Shown here in pieces: positions 32,202 through 41,285 of a stretch of 64,000 nucleotides of DNA. This DNA is from Acetobacter aceti (GTDB taxonomy: Bacteria; Pseudomonadota; Alphaproteobacteria; Acetobacterales; Acetobacteraceae): the NCBI RefSeq assembly GCF_002005445.1, contig NZ_CP014692.1, forward strand, positions 744,001 through 808,000, given 5' to 3'. Position 1 is the stretch's first letter. Each line of letters opens with the position of its first letter. Under the pieces are notes generated by a model. That model was not told where the DNA came from, searched no databases, and saw nothing but the letters and a program-made list of their open reading frames with translations. A program made the translations under genes and the position numbers.

Positions 32202-32482
32202 CGTATCCGGTCTTCCCCATGGGGCAACTCTATAATCCCGACACCAGCATTCTCGCTGGCATGAGCCGGGATCAGTTGCAGGCAGCGCTCACATCAGCCC
32301 AGAGTGCTTTGATGCAACTTACGACGGGCAGCAAGCCTGTCAGTGTCTCCTACGCACAAGGAGATGGTTCCCGTTCAGTGACATACACGTCCGCCAGTAT
32401 TCCGTCTCTGAATGCCCTGATCATGCAGATCCAGCGACAATTGGGGATTGGCCGGCGCCGTGCCCTGAGGCCGTTCTTCTGA
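32198..32482 (+). CDS. gpW-like head-tail joining protein
   Basis: 94 aa. MSRDQLQAALTSAQSALMQL, VSVSYAQGDGSRSVTYTSAS and IPSLNALIMQIQRQLG match lambda gpW. It stabilises packaged DNA and provides the tail-joining surface under the portal. ATGA overlaps with the upstream gene and abuts the portal gene. Confidence 0.85.
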   Translation: MTYPVFPMGQLYNPDTSILAGMSRDQLQAALTSAQSALMQLTTGSKPVSVSYAQGDGSRSVTYTSASIPSLNALIMQIQRQLGIGRRRALRPFF

Positions 32483-34164
32483 TGGCGGGAATTCTATCGC
32501 GTATTGCATCAGCTGTTCGCGGGGCCGCTCCGCAACCGGGTATCACGCGGGCTGAGCCAGTAGCGCCGGATCCTCGTCGGGCCTATGCACTCAATGCTCC
32601 CATGGGCGTGCCTTACGACGCCGCAGATTACTGGGGCCAGCATCTCTCAACCTGGCAGCCGGTCCTGTGGTCAGCCGACACGGAGATCAATCCGTATCGC
32701 GATACCATCGTCAGCCGCATCCGTGACCTGGTGCGCAATGATGGCTGGGCCTCTGGTGCAATCACGCGGACTCTGGATAACGCGGTTGGTGTCAACCTGC
32801 GTCCGGTTGCCAAGCCTGATTATCGGGCGCTCGCCCAGATTAGCGGGAACAGTGGGTTCGATGCTCACTGGGCGCGTGAATTCGGTGCAGCCCTCGATGC
32901 TCACTGGCGTCTGTGGGCCAACTGTCCGGATAACTGGAATGACGCCGAGCGTATGCAGACGTTTGGTCAGCAGATGCATCTGGCGTTCCGGCATCTGCTG
33001 ATCGATGGCGATGCATTGGCTGTTCTTCCCTGGGACGCAGATGCGGTCGGCTATGGTCGGGCGCGCTACGCCACCACGGTCCAGATCATCGACCCGGATC
33101 GTCTGAGTAATCCGCAGATGATGATGGATCTGCGGTTCATGCGTGGCGGGGTCGAGATTGATGATCGTGGCCGCCCCCTCGCCTATCACATCCGGCGCGC
33201 TCACCAGTCAGACTGGTATAGCGCGGCCCAGAGCGTCGAATGGGAACGTATTCCGCGTGAGACGAGCTGGGGGCGTCGGCAGGTTGTCCATATGTTCGAG
33301 CATCACCGGGCATCGCAACATCGAGGCGGGGCTGGAATGCTCGCTCCTGTGGTGCAGCGCCTGAAGATGCTGATCAAGTATGACGGAACCGAGCTCGATG
33401 CCGCCATCATCAACAGCGTTTTCGCAGCCTACGTCGAAAGCCCTTACGACCATCAGATGACGGCCGAAGCGCTCGATCCGGGCATGCCGAATGAAGGCAT
33501 GTTCAATGCGCGGTGGGAGCAGCAGCTGGCGTGGAATCAGGGGCGGAACCTCAGCATTCAGGGATCCCGTATTCCCATGTTGTATCCGGGAGAAAAGATC
33601 GGAGCCGTCAGTGCCGCCCGTCCCATCAGCAATTTCCGTGAATTTGAAAAGGCGGTCCTGGGCAATGTTGCGACAGGGGCTGGCATGGCCTCCTTTCAGC
33701 TGAGCAACGACTGGTCGGATGTGAATTATTCATCGGCGCGCGGAGCGCTGCTGGAGGCCTGGAAGACGCTCGCCAGAAGGCGGGAAGATTTTCAGATCGG
33801 GTTCGCCTCCCCCGTCAGATCAGCCCTGATCGAGGAGATGATGGAGATCAATGATCTTCCTCTCCCCCGCAATGCGCCTGATTTCGTGGAGGCAAAATAT
33901 GCTTATGCCCGCTGCAAATGGCTTGCTCCCGGCCGGGGATGGATTGATCCGGTCGCTGAGAAGCAGGGAGCGATCCTCGGAATGGATGCCGGGCTCTCCA
34001 CCCTGGAGACCGAATGCGCGATCAATGAAGGTGCTGACTGGGAAGAGCACCTCGACCAGAGGGCGATTGAAATCGCAGCATTCAGTGAAAGGGGCATCCC
34101 GCTACCAGAATGGAGCGGTGCTGATCCGGCTTCGCAAACTACAGTCAAACCGGAGGAAAAATGA
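32482..34164 (+). CDS. lambda-type phage portal protein
   Basis: 560 aa, the size of lambda gpB. Typical segments are STWQPVLWSADTEINPYRDT, IVSRIRDLVRNDGWASGAIT, HLLIDGDALAVLPWD, VHMFEHHRASQHRGG and YEKIGAVSAARPISNFREF-like blocks near residues 370-400. It forms the dodecameric DNA channel at the capsid vertex. The C-terminal segment (GADWEEHLDQRAIEIAAFSE) recurs in the early gene at 27088. Confidence 0.93.
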   Translation: MAGILSRIASAVRGAAPQPGITRAEPVAPDPRRAYALNAPMGVPYDAADYWGQHLSTWQPVLWSADTEINPYRDTIVSRIRDLVRNDGWASGAITRTLDNAVGVNLRPVAKPDYRALAQISGNSGFDAHWAREFGAALDAHWRLWANCPDNWNDAERMQTFGQQMHLAFRHLLIDGDALAVLPWDADAVGYGRARYATTVQIIDPDRLSNPQMMMDLRFMRGGVEIDDRGRPLAYHIRRAHQSDWYSAAQSVEWERIPRETSWGRRQVVHMFEHHRASQHRGGAGMLAPVVQRLKMLIKYDGTELDAAIINSVFAAYVESPYDHQMTAEALDPGMPNEGMFNARWEQQLAWNQGRNLSIQGSRIPMLYPGEKIGAVSAARPISNFREFEKAVLGNVATGAGMASFQLSNDWSDVNYSSARGALLEAWKTLARRREDFQIGFASPVRSALIEEMMEINDLPLPRNAPDFVEAKYAYARCKWLAPGRGWIDPVAEKQGAILGMDAGLSTLETECAINEGADWEEHLDQRAIEIAAFSERGIPLPEWSGADPASQTTVKPEEK

Positions 34165-34973
34165 GGCGTGTTCAGGCAGACGCGGTTCTGAACCGTCCAC
34201 TGGCGCTATCGGATGCGAGAGCCGCCGTTCTGCAGCACATGCTCCGAACGGCTGGTGTAACGGCCCTGTTCGACGACGATGGGGATTTCTGGTCCGGTGC
34301 TCCGCTCTGGAATGAGGGCGGAATTGCCGTCATCGGGATCGGCGGAATGCTGATAGCTGGCAAGCTTGGCTGGGGATATCCTTACGTGACCGGTTACGGT
34401 GACATCGCGGAGCGACTGGAGGAGGCGCTCAACGATCAGTCCGTCCAGGCAATCGTCCTCTACATCGACAGTCCGGGCGGCATGGTCTCGGGCCTGTTCG
34501 ATGTGGCGGACAGGATCTACCAGGCGCGGTCGATCAAGCCGATTGTCGCTATTCTGGCCGATGAAGCCTACTCGGCGGCTTACGCGCTGGCGAGTTCAGC
34601 CCAGACGATCACCGTTCCTCGCACTGGAGGTACGGGTTCGATCGGCGTCCTGATGCTTCATACGGACATCAGCCGGATGCTGGATGAGGCCGGTATCAAC
34701 GTCACCGTGTTTCGCTATGGCGAGCACAAGGCGGAAATGCTTGAGGTCGAGCCGCTTACCGATGGCGCGAAAACCCGGACTCAGGAAGTAATCGACAGGC
34801 TTGGCGAAATGTTCATCCAGCTCGTCGCCCGAAACCGCAACCTCGATCCTCAGAAGATCCGTGACATGAAAGCGGAAACTTTCCTCGGCGAAGACGGCGT
34901 GAAGCTTGGCCTGGCCGACGCTGTCATGAGTCCCGATGCGGCACTGCTGGATCTGCAGGCCAATCTCAACTGA
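34161..34973 (+). CDS. S49-family prohead protease (gpC-like)
   Basis: 270 aa. SppA-like fold with VLYIDSPGGMVSGLFDVADR, the nucleophile region DEAYSAAYALAS, GTGSIGVLMLH and the probable general-base lysine in YGEHKAEM. It matures the scaffold/prohead in lambda-type head assembly. It overlaps the portal by 4 bp and precedes a scaffold-like gene. Confidence 0.9.
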   Translation: MRRVQADAVLNRPLALSDARAAVLQHMLRTAGVTALFDDDGDFWSGAPLWNEGGIAVIGIGGMLIAGKLGWGYPYVTGYGDIAERLEEALNDQSVQAIVLYIDSPGGMVSGLFDVADRIYQARSIKPIVAILADEAYSAAYALASSAQTITVPRTGGTGSIGVLMLHTDISRMLDEAGINVTVFRYGEHKAEMLEVEPLTDGAKTRTQEVIDRLGEMFIQLVARNRNLDPQKIRDMKAETFLGEDGVKLGLADAVMSPDAALLDLQANLN

Positions 34974-34996
34974 CATTTTTCAAAATGGAGACAAGC

Positions 34997-35572
34997 ATGA
35001 GCGCACCGCGCACCGCGGCGGCGAAGAGCCCGTTCGCGCATCTCAATGGCGTCCGCGCCGAAGAGAAAGACGACGATCAGAATTGCTGCCCTCCCAAGGG
35101 TGAAGACGAAGATCCCGATCCTGAGGATGACGAAACTGACCCGAAAAACGGCAAGAAGGGCAAAAAAGCCCGGAAAGCCGATGAGGGCGGCGGTGATCCC
35201 GATGAGGATGGTGACGACGACACCGATGCCGAGGACGAAAAAGACGATGACAAGGCCGAGGCCCGTGCTCGTGAGCGCGGTCGTTGCGCCGCGATCTTCG
35301 CGTCCGCGGGGGCTGGTCGCAACCCGGCCGCTGCCGCTGAAATCGCCTTCAACACCACACTTCCGCGCTCTGCGGCCATCCGGCTGCTCAGCACGATGCC
35401 TGCATCGGCTCCGGCTGTAGCGCAGGAGCCGCCACGGCGGACTCCAGCCCTGCGGGACCGGATGGCAACTGAAGGGCGGCAGGCAGTGCCCGCACCCGGA
35501 GCAAGAACTGAGAGCAGCCCCGGATCCCGGATGGCGGCTTCGATCAATGCCAGACGTGGAGGATCAAACTGA
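34997..35572 (+). CDS. scaffold-like capsid assembly protein
   Basis: 191 aa from ATG 34997. A long acidic, low-complexity region (CPPKGEDEDPDPEDDETDPK and following Asp/Glu-rich stretch) is followed by RERGRCAAIFASAGAGRNPA and AFNTTLPRSAAIRLLSTMP, which resembles the C-terminal extension of gpC/Nu3 proteins. It lies between protease and decoration protein, the usual place for the scaffold. Confidence 0.75.
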   Translation: MSAPRTAAAKSPFAHLNGVRAEEKDDDQNCCPPKGEDEDPDPEDDETDPKNGKKGKKARKADEGGGDPDEDGDDDTDAEDEKDDDKAEARARERGRCAAIFASAGAGRNPAAAAEIAFNTTLPRSAAIRLLSTMPASAPAVAQEPPRRTPALRDRMATEGRQAVPAPGARTESSPGSRMAASINARRGGSN

Positions 35573-35979
35573 TGTCGGGCGCAAACGGCAGCTCCTACGG
35601 GTTTTACCCGTCAGCACAACAGACTACTTTTGTCCCCGATCAGCTGATCGCGGGCAATCTCAAGCTCGTAACGGCAGACGTCACCATCGGTGAAAGCCAG
35701 ACGCTGGTCCGTGGCTCTGTTGTCGGCAAGGTGACGGCGTCAGGCGCCTACATCCTTTCGGTTGCTACCGCTACAGACGGCAGTCAGACGCCGGCAGCTG
35801 TGATGGTGGATGCCGTAACGACGACCGCCAGTGCGACAGGCAAAGGATCGATTTACAAGATGGGCGAGTTCAACTCGAACTATCTCAGTTTCGACGCAAG
35901 CTGGACGGCAGATACGCTTGCAGCGGCCATGGCGCCCCCGGTCTTCGTTAAAACCGCTCTCTCCAACGATATCGTCTGA
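35572..35979 (+). CDS. head decoration protein (gpD-like)
   Basis: 135 aa. LTADVTIGESQTLVRGSVVG-type motifs and AAVMVDAVTTTASATGKGSI followed by MGEFNSNYLSF match lambda gpD-type decoration proteins, which bind the expanded capsid surface and stabilise it. The ATG overlaps the upstream stop region and the major capsid gene follows after 8 bp. Confidence 0.88.
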   Translation: MSGANGSSYGFYPSAQQTTFVPDQLIAGNLKLVTADVTIGESQTLVRGSVVGKVTASGAYILSVATATDGSQTPAAVMVDAVTTTASATGKGSIYKMGEFNSNYLSFDASWTADTLAAAMAPPVFVKTALSNDIV

Positions 35980-35987
35980 GGTCCTCA

Positions 35988-37097
35988 ATGTCTGGAACCG
36001 CAACTCCCATGCAGAGTGAAATCAGCACCCTTGCTGGAGCACTCAGCGTCTACTCGACTGCTGAGCTTGTTTATTTTGTCCGCAACCTCAAGCTGGCGCA
36101 GACTTTTCTTCTGGACAGTTTTTTCCCGAATATGGTCGAGTCCGACGCGCCGGAAGTCGCTATAGACGTGGATGTCGGCAAGCGTCGTATGGCACCATTC
36201 TGCTCGCCGCTGGTCGAAGGTAAGCCCGTGGAAAGCCGCCGCTGGCAAACCAATCTGTTCAAGCCAGCTTATATCAAGGATTTTCGAAACCCGGATCTGT
36301 TGAAGCCCGTACGCCGAAATATCGGTGAACGGCTCATGGGTGCCATGTCCCCTGCAGAGCGGCTCGAGGCCAACCTCGCGTGGGAGATAGCGGACCAGAT
36401 CGACATGATCCAGCGTCGGCTCGAGTGGATGGCCGCCCAAGCCCTCGTAAAAGGGTCGGTTACAATCACTGGAGAAGGGTTTCCTGAGCCAATTCTTGTC
36501 GATTTCCAGAGAGACCCGGCGCTCACAATCGCCCTGAGCGGCACTGCTCAATGGGGGCAGACGGATGTTTATCCCTCGGATTATATCACGTCCTGGGCAG
36601 CAACGATGCTGCAGAAGTCAGGAGCAGCTCCTACCGACATCATTTTCACGAACAGCGCGTGGAACGCTTTCAAGAACGATATCAAGGTCCTGAATGCGAT
36701 CTGGATGGACCGGTCTGGCGACAGCAATGTCAATCTGGGCGGCGCCATCGCTCCCGGAGCCATCAGAATGGGTAACTGGGGGCAGTTCCGGCTCTGGCTT
36801 TATAATGACTGGTATGTCGATCCCGATACCGACGTTGAGAGCCCGATGATTCCTGATGGCACAATCGTCATGACATCCCCGCAGCTGGAAGGGACACGTG
36901 CATTCGGGCTGATTCTCGACCCAAAATTCAACTATCAGAGCCTGGCCTATGCGCCAAAGCTGTGGTTTTCGGAAAATCCAGCCGCGATCAACCTGATGAT
37001 GCAGTCAGCCCCCATCGTTATCCCCTCGCGAGTCAACGCATCATTCGCCGCAACTGTAATGGCGCCCGGGGCTGGCGTTCCCGCTCCTGCAATCTGA
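35988..37097 (+). CDS. major capsid protein (gpE-like)
   Basis: 369 aa, a member of the phage capsid E family: FPNMVESDAPEVAIDVDVGK near the N-terminus, QIDMIQRRLEWMAAQALVKG, and a C-terminal LEGTRAFGLILDPKFNYQSL and MMQSAPIVIPSRVNA. It forms the icosahedral shell. Order with decoration and protease genes matches lambda. Confidence 0.92.
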   Translation: MSGTATPMQSEISTLAGALSVYSTAELVYFVRNLKLAQTFLLDSFFPNMVESDAPEVAIDVDVGKRRMAPFCSPLVEGKPVESRRWQTNLFKPAYIKDFRNPDLLKPVRRNIGERLMGAMSPAERLEANLAWEIADQIDMIQRRLEWMAAQALVKGSVTITGEGFPEPILVDFQRDPALTIALSGTAQWGQTDVYPSDYITSWAATMLQKSGAAPTDIIFTNSAWNAFKNDIKVLNAIWMDRSGDSNVNLGGAIAPGAIRMGNWGQFRLWLYNDWYVDPDTDVESPMIPDGTIVMTSPQLEGTRAFGLILDPKFNYQSLAYAPKLWFSENPAAINLMMQSAPIVIPSRVNASFAATVMAPGAGVPAPAI

Positions 37098-37105
37098 GGT
37101 TGATC

Positions 37106-37411
37106 ATGGCAAATCCTGAACAGAAAACCACAGAGTCGGTTCGCGTCGTCACGCTCCGCCCTGTTTATCATGATATCGATCCGAAGCTTCCCACGCCGCC
37201 TCTGCCAATAGGCACCCACATGGATGTCTCAGCCGACCGGGCTGTTTTCTGGGAGAATCTGGGAATTGTACGACGAGCTGGAGACACGGAAACTCTTCCT
37301 ACCGTCCGGGCGTCATCTGATCTGACAGTCAAGGCGGCAGACATCCCGCCTGCTCCACCCATGACGCCTGCTCCGCAACAGAACGGTCAGCCCGGAACCG
37401 TGTCCGAATGA
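37106..37411 (+). CDS. hypothetical head-tail region protein (101 aa)
   Basis: From ATG 37106 (the frame runs back to 36962 inside the capsid gene). Proline-rich C-terminus (DIPPAPPMTPAPQQNGQPG). It occupies the lambda gpFI position between capsid and head-tail joining genes. No domain recognised. Confidence 0.6.
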   Translation: MANPEQKTTESVRVVTLRPVYHDIDPKLPTPPLPIGTHMDVSADRAVFWENLGIVRRAGDTETLPTVRASSDLTVKAADIPPAPPMTPAPQQNGQPGTVSE

Positions 37412-37791
37412 GTGGCAGCACGGGGCCGTTCGACTGGAGCGGCCTTGTGCTGGGGCCGTGCCAGGATGTCTTTGGTGAAAGTCTCACGTGGATACCGTCC
37501 GCAACCGGAAAGCCGGTGACAGTACGGGGCATCTTCGATGCGGGCTTTCGTGCCTTTGACATTTTCGCAGCCGATGACGGGGCAATGCCTTCGCATATTT
37601 CGCAGGCCGTACCGGTTCTGGGCATTCGACAGGTCGATTTCCCGGGAGAGCCGATGCAGGGCGACCTGCTGATCATCAGAAACAATCGTTATCGTATCAA
37701 GGAAGTTCGCCCGGATAGTCACGGGGCGATCTCCCTGACGTTGAATAGGGCGGATGCTGAAAATGGGACTTGTTCGAGCCGGACTTCGTGA
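37408..37791 (+). CDS. head-tail joining protein
   Basis: 127 aa. Strand-rich with QVDFPGEPMQGDLLIIRNNR and YRIKEVRPDSHGAISLTLNR, a pattern found in gpFII/head-tail adaptor proteins. ATGA overlap with the upstream gene and a 38-bp overlap with the next. Confidence 0.7.
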   Translation: MSGSTGPFDWSGLVLGPCQDVFGESLTWIPSATGKPVTVRGIFDAGFRAFDIFAADDGAMPSHISQAVPVLGIRQVDFPGEPMQGDLLIIRNNRYRIKEVRPDSHGAISLTLNRADAENGTCSSRTS

Positions 37792-38278
37792 GCTGGCTGC
37801 ATCTGCACTGAAGAATGCCACGCTGGCTGGCGATCGGGTCTTTACCGCTCGGTCATGGCCGATCACACCGCTCGAGTTTCCCGCCCTGTCATTGCAGACG
37901 CCAGACGATAACGCTGAAAATCTTGCGGTTGGGTCAATCTTTTTCCGCCGTGTCGCTACGCTTGCCATTCGTGGCAGGGTGGCTGGAGAAAGCCCGGCGA
38001 AAGCCGAGCTTCTCGCGGAAGATCTCGCCAATCAGATTGAGTGGGCTCTCCTGACTGATCTGACATTCATGAATTCAGTCGAGTCGATCAACGGGTTCCA
38101 GTCCGCGATCACGATTTCCAGTGAAACCGAAGATCATATTGGTGAGGTGCGGATATTGATGAGTATTCAGTATCCGCAGGAATTCGACCCTGCAGGTCGT
38201 CCTCTCCGGGAAATCGACGGCACCATCCAGGCCAACGGTAACGACGATTTCGCCAGATTCGCGGCAAAACTTAGATAA
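37754..38278 (+). CDS. tail terminator/completion protein (Mu gp37 position)
   Basis: 174 aa; an alternative start is the ATG at 37763. VFTARSWPITPLEFPALSLQ and the long central helix SPAKAELLAEDLANQIEWAL resemble tail completion proteins of myoviruses. It sits immediately before the DUF2635 and sheath genes as in Mu. Confidence 0.65.
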   Translation: MLKMGLVRAGLRELAASALKNATLAGDRVFTARSWPITPLEFPALSLQTPDDNAENLAVGSIFFRRVATLAIRGRVAGESPAKAELLAEDLANQIEWALLTDLTFMNSVESINGFQSAITISSETEDHIGEVRILMSIQYPQEFDPAGRPLREIDGTIQANGNDDFARFAAKLR

Positions 38279-38292
38279 AACCGAGGTTCAAC

Positions 38293-38484
38293 ATGTTCGT
38301 GAAACCTGCAGATGGCCGAGCGGTGCGCTGGCCTCAGAGCTTGCGGCTGCTCAAAACGACCGGTGAAGAAGTGCCATCGACAGGCTTCTGGCTGCGTGCA
38401 CTGAGCCGAGGCGATGTCCGCAAAGTAAATCGGATATCTTCCGCCCAGATTACAGTATCCAATAAAGAAAAGGGTACAACATGA
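38293..38484 (+). CDS. DUF2635 protein (Mu gp38-like)
   Basis: 63 aa. The sequence FVKPADGRAVRWPQSLRLL and TGFWLRALSRGDV matches the short DUF2635 proteins encoded just upstream of the Mu sheath gene. Function in tail assembly is unknown. ATGA overlap with the sheath gene. Confidence 0.8.
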   Translation: MFVKPADGRAVRWPQSLRLLKTTGEEVPSTGFWLRALSRGDVRKVNRISSAQITVSNKEKGTT

Positions 38485-40064
38485 GTGGTTCGATCACTAT
38501 CCCCGGCTATTCTGATACCAATCGTGTTCCCGGCTTCTATTTCTCTCTGGACAATTCTAAAGCCAATACGGCCAGCGTCACCCGTCGTGTTCTGATCCTT
38601 GGCCAGATGATCAGCGGAAGTGCCTCCCCCGGAGTAGCCAGCCTCTCTGCTGGATACAGCGACGCTGTCTCGAAATACGGCTCCGGCTCGCAATGCTCAG
38701 GAATGGTCAAGGCCTATCGTGCCGTAGACACGCAGGGCGAAGTCTGGGTTCTGCCGCTTGCAGACAGCAGTGCGGCTCAGCCGGCCGTTGGCGGCTTTTC
38801 TATCGCTGGCACTGCGACAGAGTCTGGCACGCTCTCGCTTTATATTGGCGATCAGCTGGTTTCTGTCGCAGTCACAACTGGTGATAGCGCGGCAGTGATC
38901 GCAGAAAACATCATCGTCGCGATTGGCAATACCAGCGGCCTCCCAGTATCTGTCGGCGGCAGTGCAAACATCAATGGCGATCCCGTCACCTTTGAAGGTT
39001 CTACCCTGACCCTGAACGGGAAGACTGTCACGCTCTCAAGCGCTGAAGCATCAGGAAGTACGGTGACTTCGCCAGAGATCATCCTGACGGCTCTGAATAA
39101 AGGTCTGGCAGGGAACGATATGCTTCTTGGCATTGCCCTTCTCGGAACTGCTGGAGGTCAGGCAACGCCATCCGGTGTGGCATTGACCATAAATTCCTTT
39201 TCTGGCGGAACGACAAATCCGACTGATCTGGACATAGTACTGTCCAACCAGGGTGAGCGTGTCTATGATCTGATCATCCATCCTTATACTGACAGCGGAT
39301 CTCTGACAGCGCTCAAAGAGTGGTTGAACGATACGGCGGGCCGCTGGTCTGCAACCCAGCAGCTCTACGGTCACGCCATCACGGCATATCGCGGCACGTA
39401 TGGAGAGGCGACCTCTTTCGGACTGACACTGAACGATCAGCACGCCACCATTATGCCGGTTGCCGACAGCCCGTCGTCTCCACTCGTCTGGGCGGCGCAG
39501 ATAGCAGCGCAGGCTGCAATCAGTATGAGAACGAACCCTGCATTGCCGGTAACAGGTGTGACACTGACTGTCATGCCGCCTACCGATGCAGGCCGATATA
39601 TTCACGATGAGCGGAACAGCCTGCTTTATGACGGCCTGTCGACCTTTACCGTTGACGACAGCGGCACAGTGGTCATTGAGCGTTTGGTAACTACCTATCA
39701 GACCGATGCGGCGGGCCTCCCGGACAACAGTTATCTCGATTTCGAGACGATGATGTGTGCGGAGATCTGCCTGCAGGACATGCGGATCTATCTCGGGTCT
39801 CAGTTCAACGGATACATTCTGGTCCAGGATGGATCGAAAATAGGCGCAGGCATCAAGGCGACAACGGCAGCCCTGATTGGAAAAGCGTGCGCGTCCCGCT
39901 ATCGGTACCAGTGTTTGCAGCTCTGGTGCCAGGATCCCGACACGTTCTCTCAGAGTCTTGTTGCTGAGAACGCTGGTGGGGGCGTCGTGAAACTTCTGAT
40001 GCCATACAATTTCGCGAACCAGCTTCGCGTGATTGCCGGCAATTGTCAGTTCGTGAAATCGTAA
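38481..40064 (+). CDS. contractile tail sheath protein (Mu gpL-like)
   Basis: 527 aa. SGSITIPGYSDTNRVPGFYF at the N-terminus, a middle Ig-like insertion, and C-terminal LERLVTTYQTDAAGLPDNSY, YLDFETMMCAEICLQDMRIY match FluMu/Mu tail sheath proteins. It forms the contractile outer tube, so particles of this phage would be myovirus-like. Confidence 0.92.
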   Translation: MSGSITIPGYSDTNRVPGFYFSLDNSKANTASVTRRVLILGQMISGSASPGVASLSAGYSDAVSKYGSGSQCSGMVKAYRAVDTQGEVWVLPLADSSAAQPAVGGFSIAGTATESGTLSLYIGDQLVSVAVTTGDSAAVIAENIIVAIGNTSGLPVSVGGSANINGDPVTFEGSTLTLNGKTVTLSSAEASGSTVTSPEIILTALNKGLAGNDMLLGIALLGTAGGQATPSGVALTINSFSGGTTNPTDLDIVLSNQGERVYDLIIHPYTDSGSLTALKEWLNDTAGRWSATQQLYGHAITAYRGTYGEATSFGLTLNDQHATIMPVADSPSSPLVWAAQIAAQAAISMRTNPALPVTGVTLTVMPPTDAGRYIHDERNSLLYDGLSTFTVDDSGTVVIERLVTTYQTDAAGLPDNSYLDFETMMCAEICLQDMRIYLGSQFNGYILVQDGSKIGAGIKATTAALIGKACASRYRYQCLQLWCQDPDTFSQSLVAENAGGGVVKLLMPYNFANQLRVIAGNCQFVKS

Positions 40065-40073
40065 GGGGATACA

Positions 40074-40457
40074 ATGTCCGGTACCGTTTATCGCGGCCCC
40101 CTTGCGGGCCTCGCAACCGCGACGATCAACGGCGTTTCCTGGAACGTCGTTGGTGAATGTCAGTATCAGGCCGCGGGTCTGCAGAACGAAACGCTCAAGG
40201 GTCAGTCGGCTGTCGAGGGTTTTTCGACGATGCCTGTTCAAGGTTTCGTGCAGATGACGCTTCGTGATCGGCGCGACGCCAATCCCCTTGATTTTCAGGG
40301 GGCGAGTAATCTGACAATCGTAGTGCAGCAGGCCAACGGGAAAATCATTACCGTTGACGACGGCTGGCAGGTCGGAAACATCAATGTCAACACACAGGAA
40401 GGCACCTTCGAACTGAAGGTCGAAAGCGCCAGTGTCGTTGTGGATACAGTGTCATGA
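40074..40457 (+). CDS. tail tube protein (Mu gpM-like)
   Basis: 127 aa. GLATATINGVSWNVVGECQY, FSTMPVQGFVQMTLRDRRDA and VVQQANGKIITVDDGWQVGN fit Mu-type tail tube proteins, which stack as hexamers inside the sheath. It directly follows the sheath gene. Confidence 0.88.
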   Translation: MSGTVYRGPLAGLATATINGVSWNVVGECQYQAAGLQNETLKGQSAVEGFSTMPVQGFVQMTLRDRRDANPLDFQGASNLTIVVQQANGKIITVDDGWQVGNINVNTQEGTFELKVESASVVVDTVS

Positions 40458-41131
40458 CCCATGGTCCATCTGATTCTGATCTGATGGTCGTTCTGGATTC
40501 ATCACCGAACGACTGTGAAATCGTGCGGGAAAAATCTGGTGAAATGCTCATCAGGCTTGATCCGCCGATCAACGGTGAGACGCATCTGACACTGAAAGAA
40601 CCGACAGTCTACCAGGTGAAGCAGGCTGCCGACGTCATTGGCCAGCGGGCTTCCAGCGAAAGCGTTTATGATTCGCAGATATCTCTGGTCTCGCTTGTAG
40701 CGGGATGCAGTTCAGAACTTGTGAACCAGATGCCGACCCGAAAACTGGATGAGGCGGTCGCCTATGTCTGTTCTTTTGAAGACAATGCCCGACGTGACAT
40801 GATGGATCCTGATGCACTCGACAAAATCGATCTTTCTCTAGAAAAAATCATAGTTTTCCCAAAACAGATTGAGGGAGGTGGCAGATCTTTCAGCGAAATG
40901 AAACTGCGTGAACCAGAGGTGAAGGAGCGCAGACGGTTCAAGGCAGCTGAGAGCGGTGGCTCCATGTCTTCCATCATGCGAGGAGAAATCCAGCTGGTTC
41001 AGGATGTGAGTGGCTGGCATCCGGCGGCAATCATGCGTATGCCCATCAGTAAGTTTGCGGAAGCAAGCGATTATCTCACCGGTTTTTTTCTCGGTGGCCA
41101 GAAAACTGGGAAAGCCTCTCCGTCGATCTGA
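40454..41131 (+). CDS. tail assembly chaperone with internal duplication (Mu gp41 position)
   Basis: 225 aa. Residues about 45-108 (LTLKEPTVYQVKQAADVIGQ to KLDEAVAYVCSF) and about 148-210 (MKLREPEVKERRRFKAAESG to KFAEASDYLTGFF) are two diverged copies of one chaperone domain. Near its end a T7 run (41083-41089) offers a -1 frameshift into a downstream extension, as in the P2 E/E' and lambda G/GT chaperones. It lies between tube and tape-measure genes, where such chaperones are always found. Confidence 0.82.
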   Translation: MTHGPSDSDLMVVLDSSPNDCEIVREKSGEMLIRLDPPINGETHLTLKEPTVYQVKQAADVIGQRASSESVYDSQISLVSLVAGCSSELVNQMPTRKLDEAVAYVCSFEDNARRDMMDPDALDKIDLSLEKIIVFPKQIEGGGRSFSEMKLREPEVKERRRFKAAESGGSMSSIMRGEIQLVQDVSGWHPAAIMRMPISKFAEASDYLTGFFLGGQKTGKASPSI

Positions 41132-41274
41132 GCCAGTTCTATACGGGATGGACGCGTTCCGAGCTCGAGGCCCTGTCCGGAACCGAGCTCATACAGGCGG
41201 TAGAAAACGCCAATCGCATCTCGGAAATGCGCAGGCGGGAGGCTGAAAAACTCCGTAGCGCACAGCGTCGATAG
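41083..41274 (+). CDS. -1 frameshift extension of the tail assembly chaperone (E'-like)
   Basis: Slippage on TTTTTTT at 41083-41089 moves the ribosome from GFFLGG into a frame reading FFSRWPENWESLSVDLSQFY, then GWTRSELEALSGTELIQAVE and ending at TAG 41272-41274. This extension has no start codon of its own and resembles the short helical second-frame domains of P2-type chaperones. The fused product would be about 273 aa. Confidence 0.7.
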   Translation, partial: FFSRWPENWESLSVDLSQFYTGWTRSELEALSGTELIQAVENANRISEMRRREAEKLRSAQRR

Positions 41275-41285
41275 TAGGAACTGTC

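Noticed and set aside
39051..40241. 396-aa minus-strand ORF opposite the sheath gene
   Set aside because: Covers the conserved sheath and tube genes; no recognisable protein pattern.
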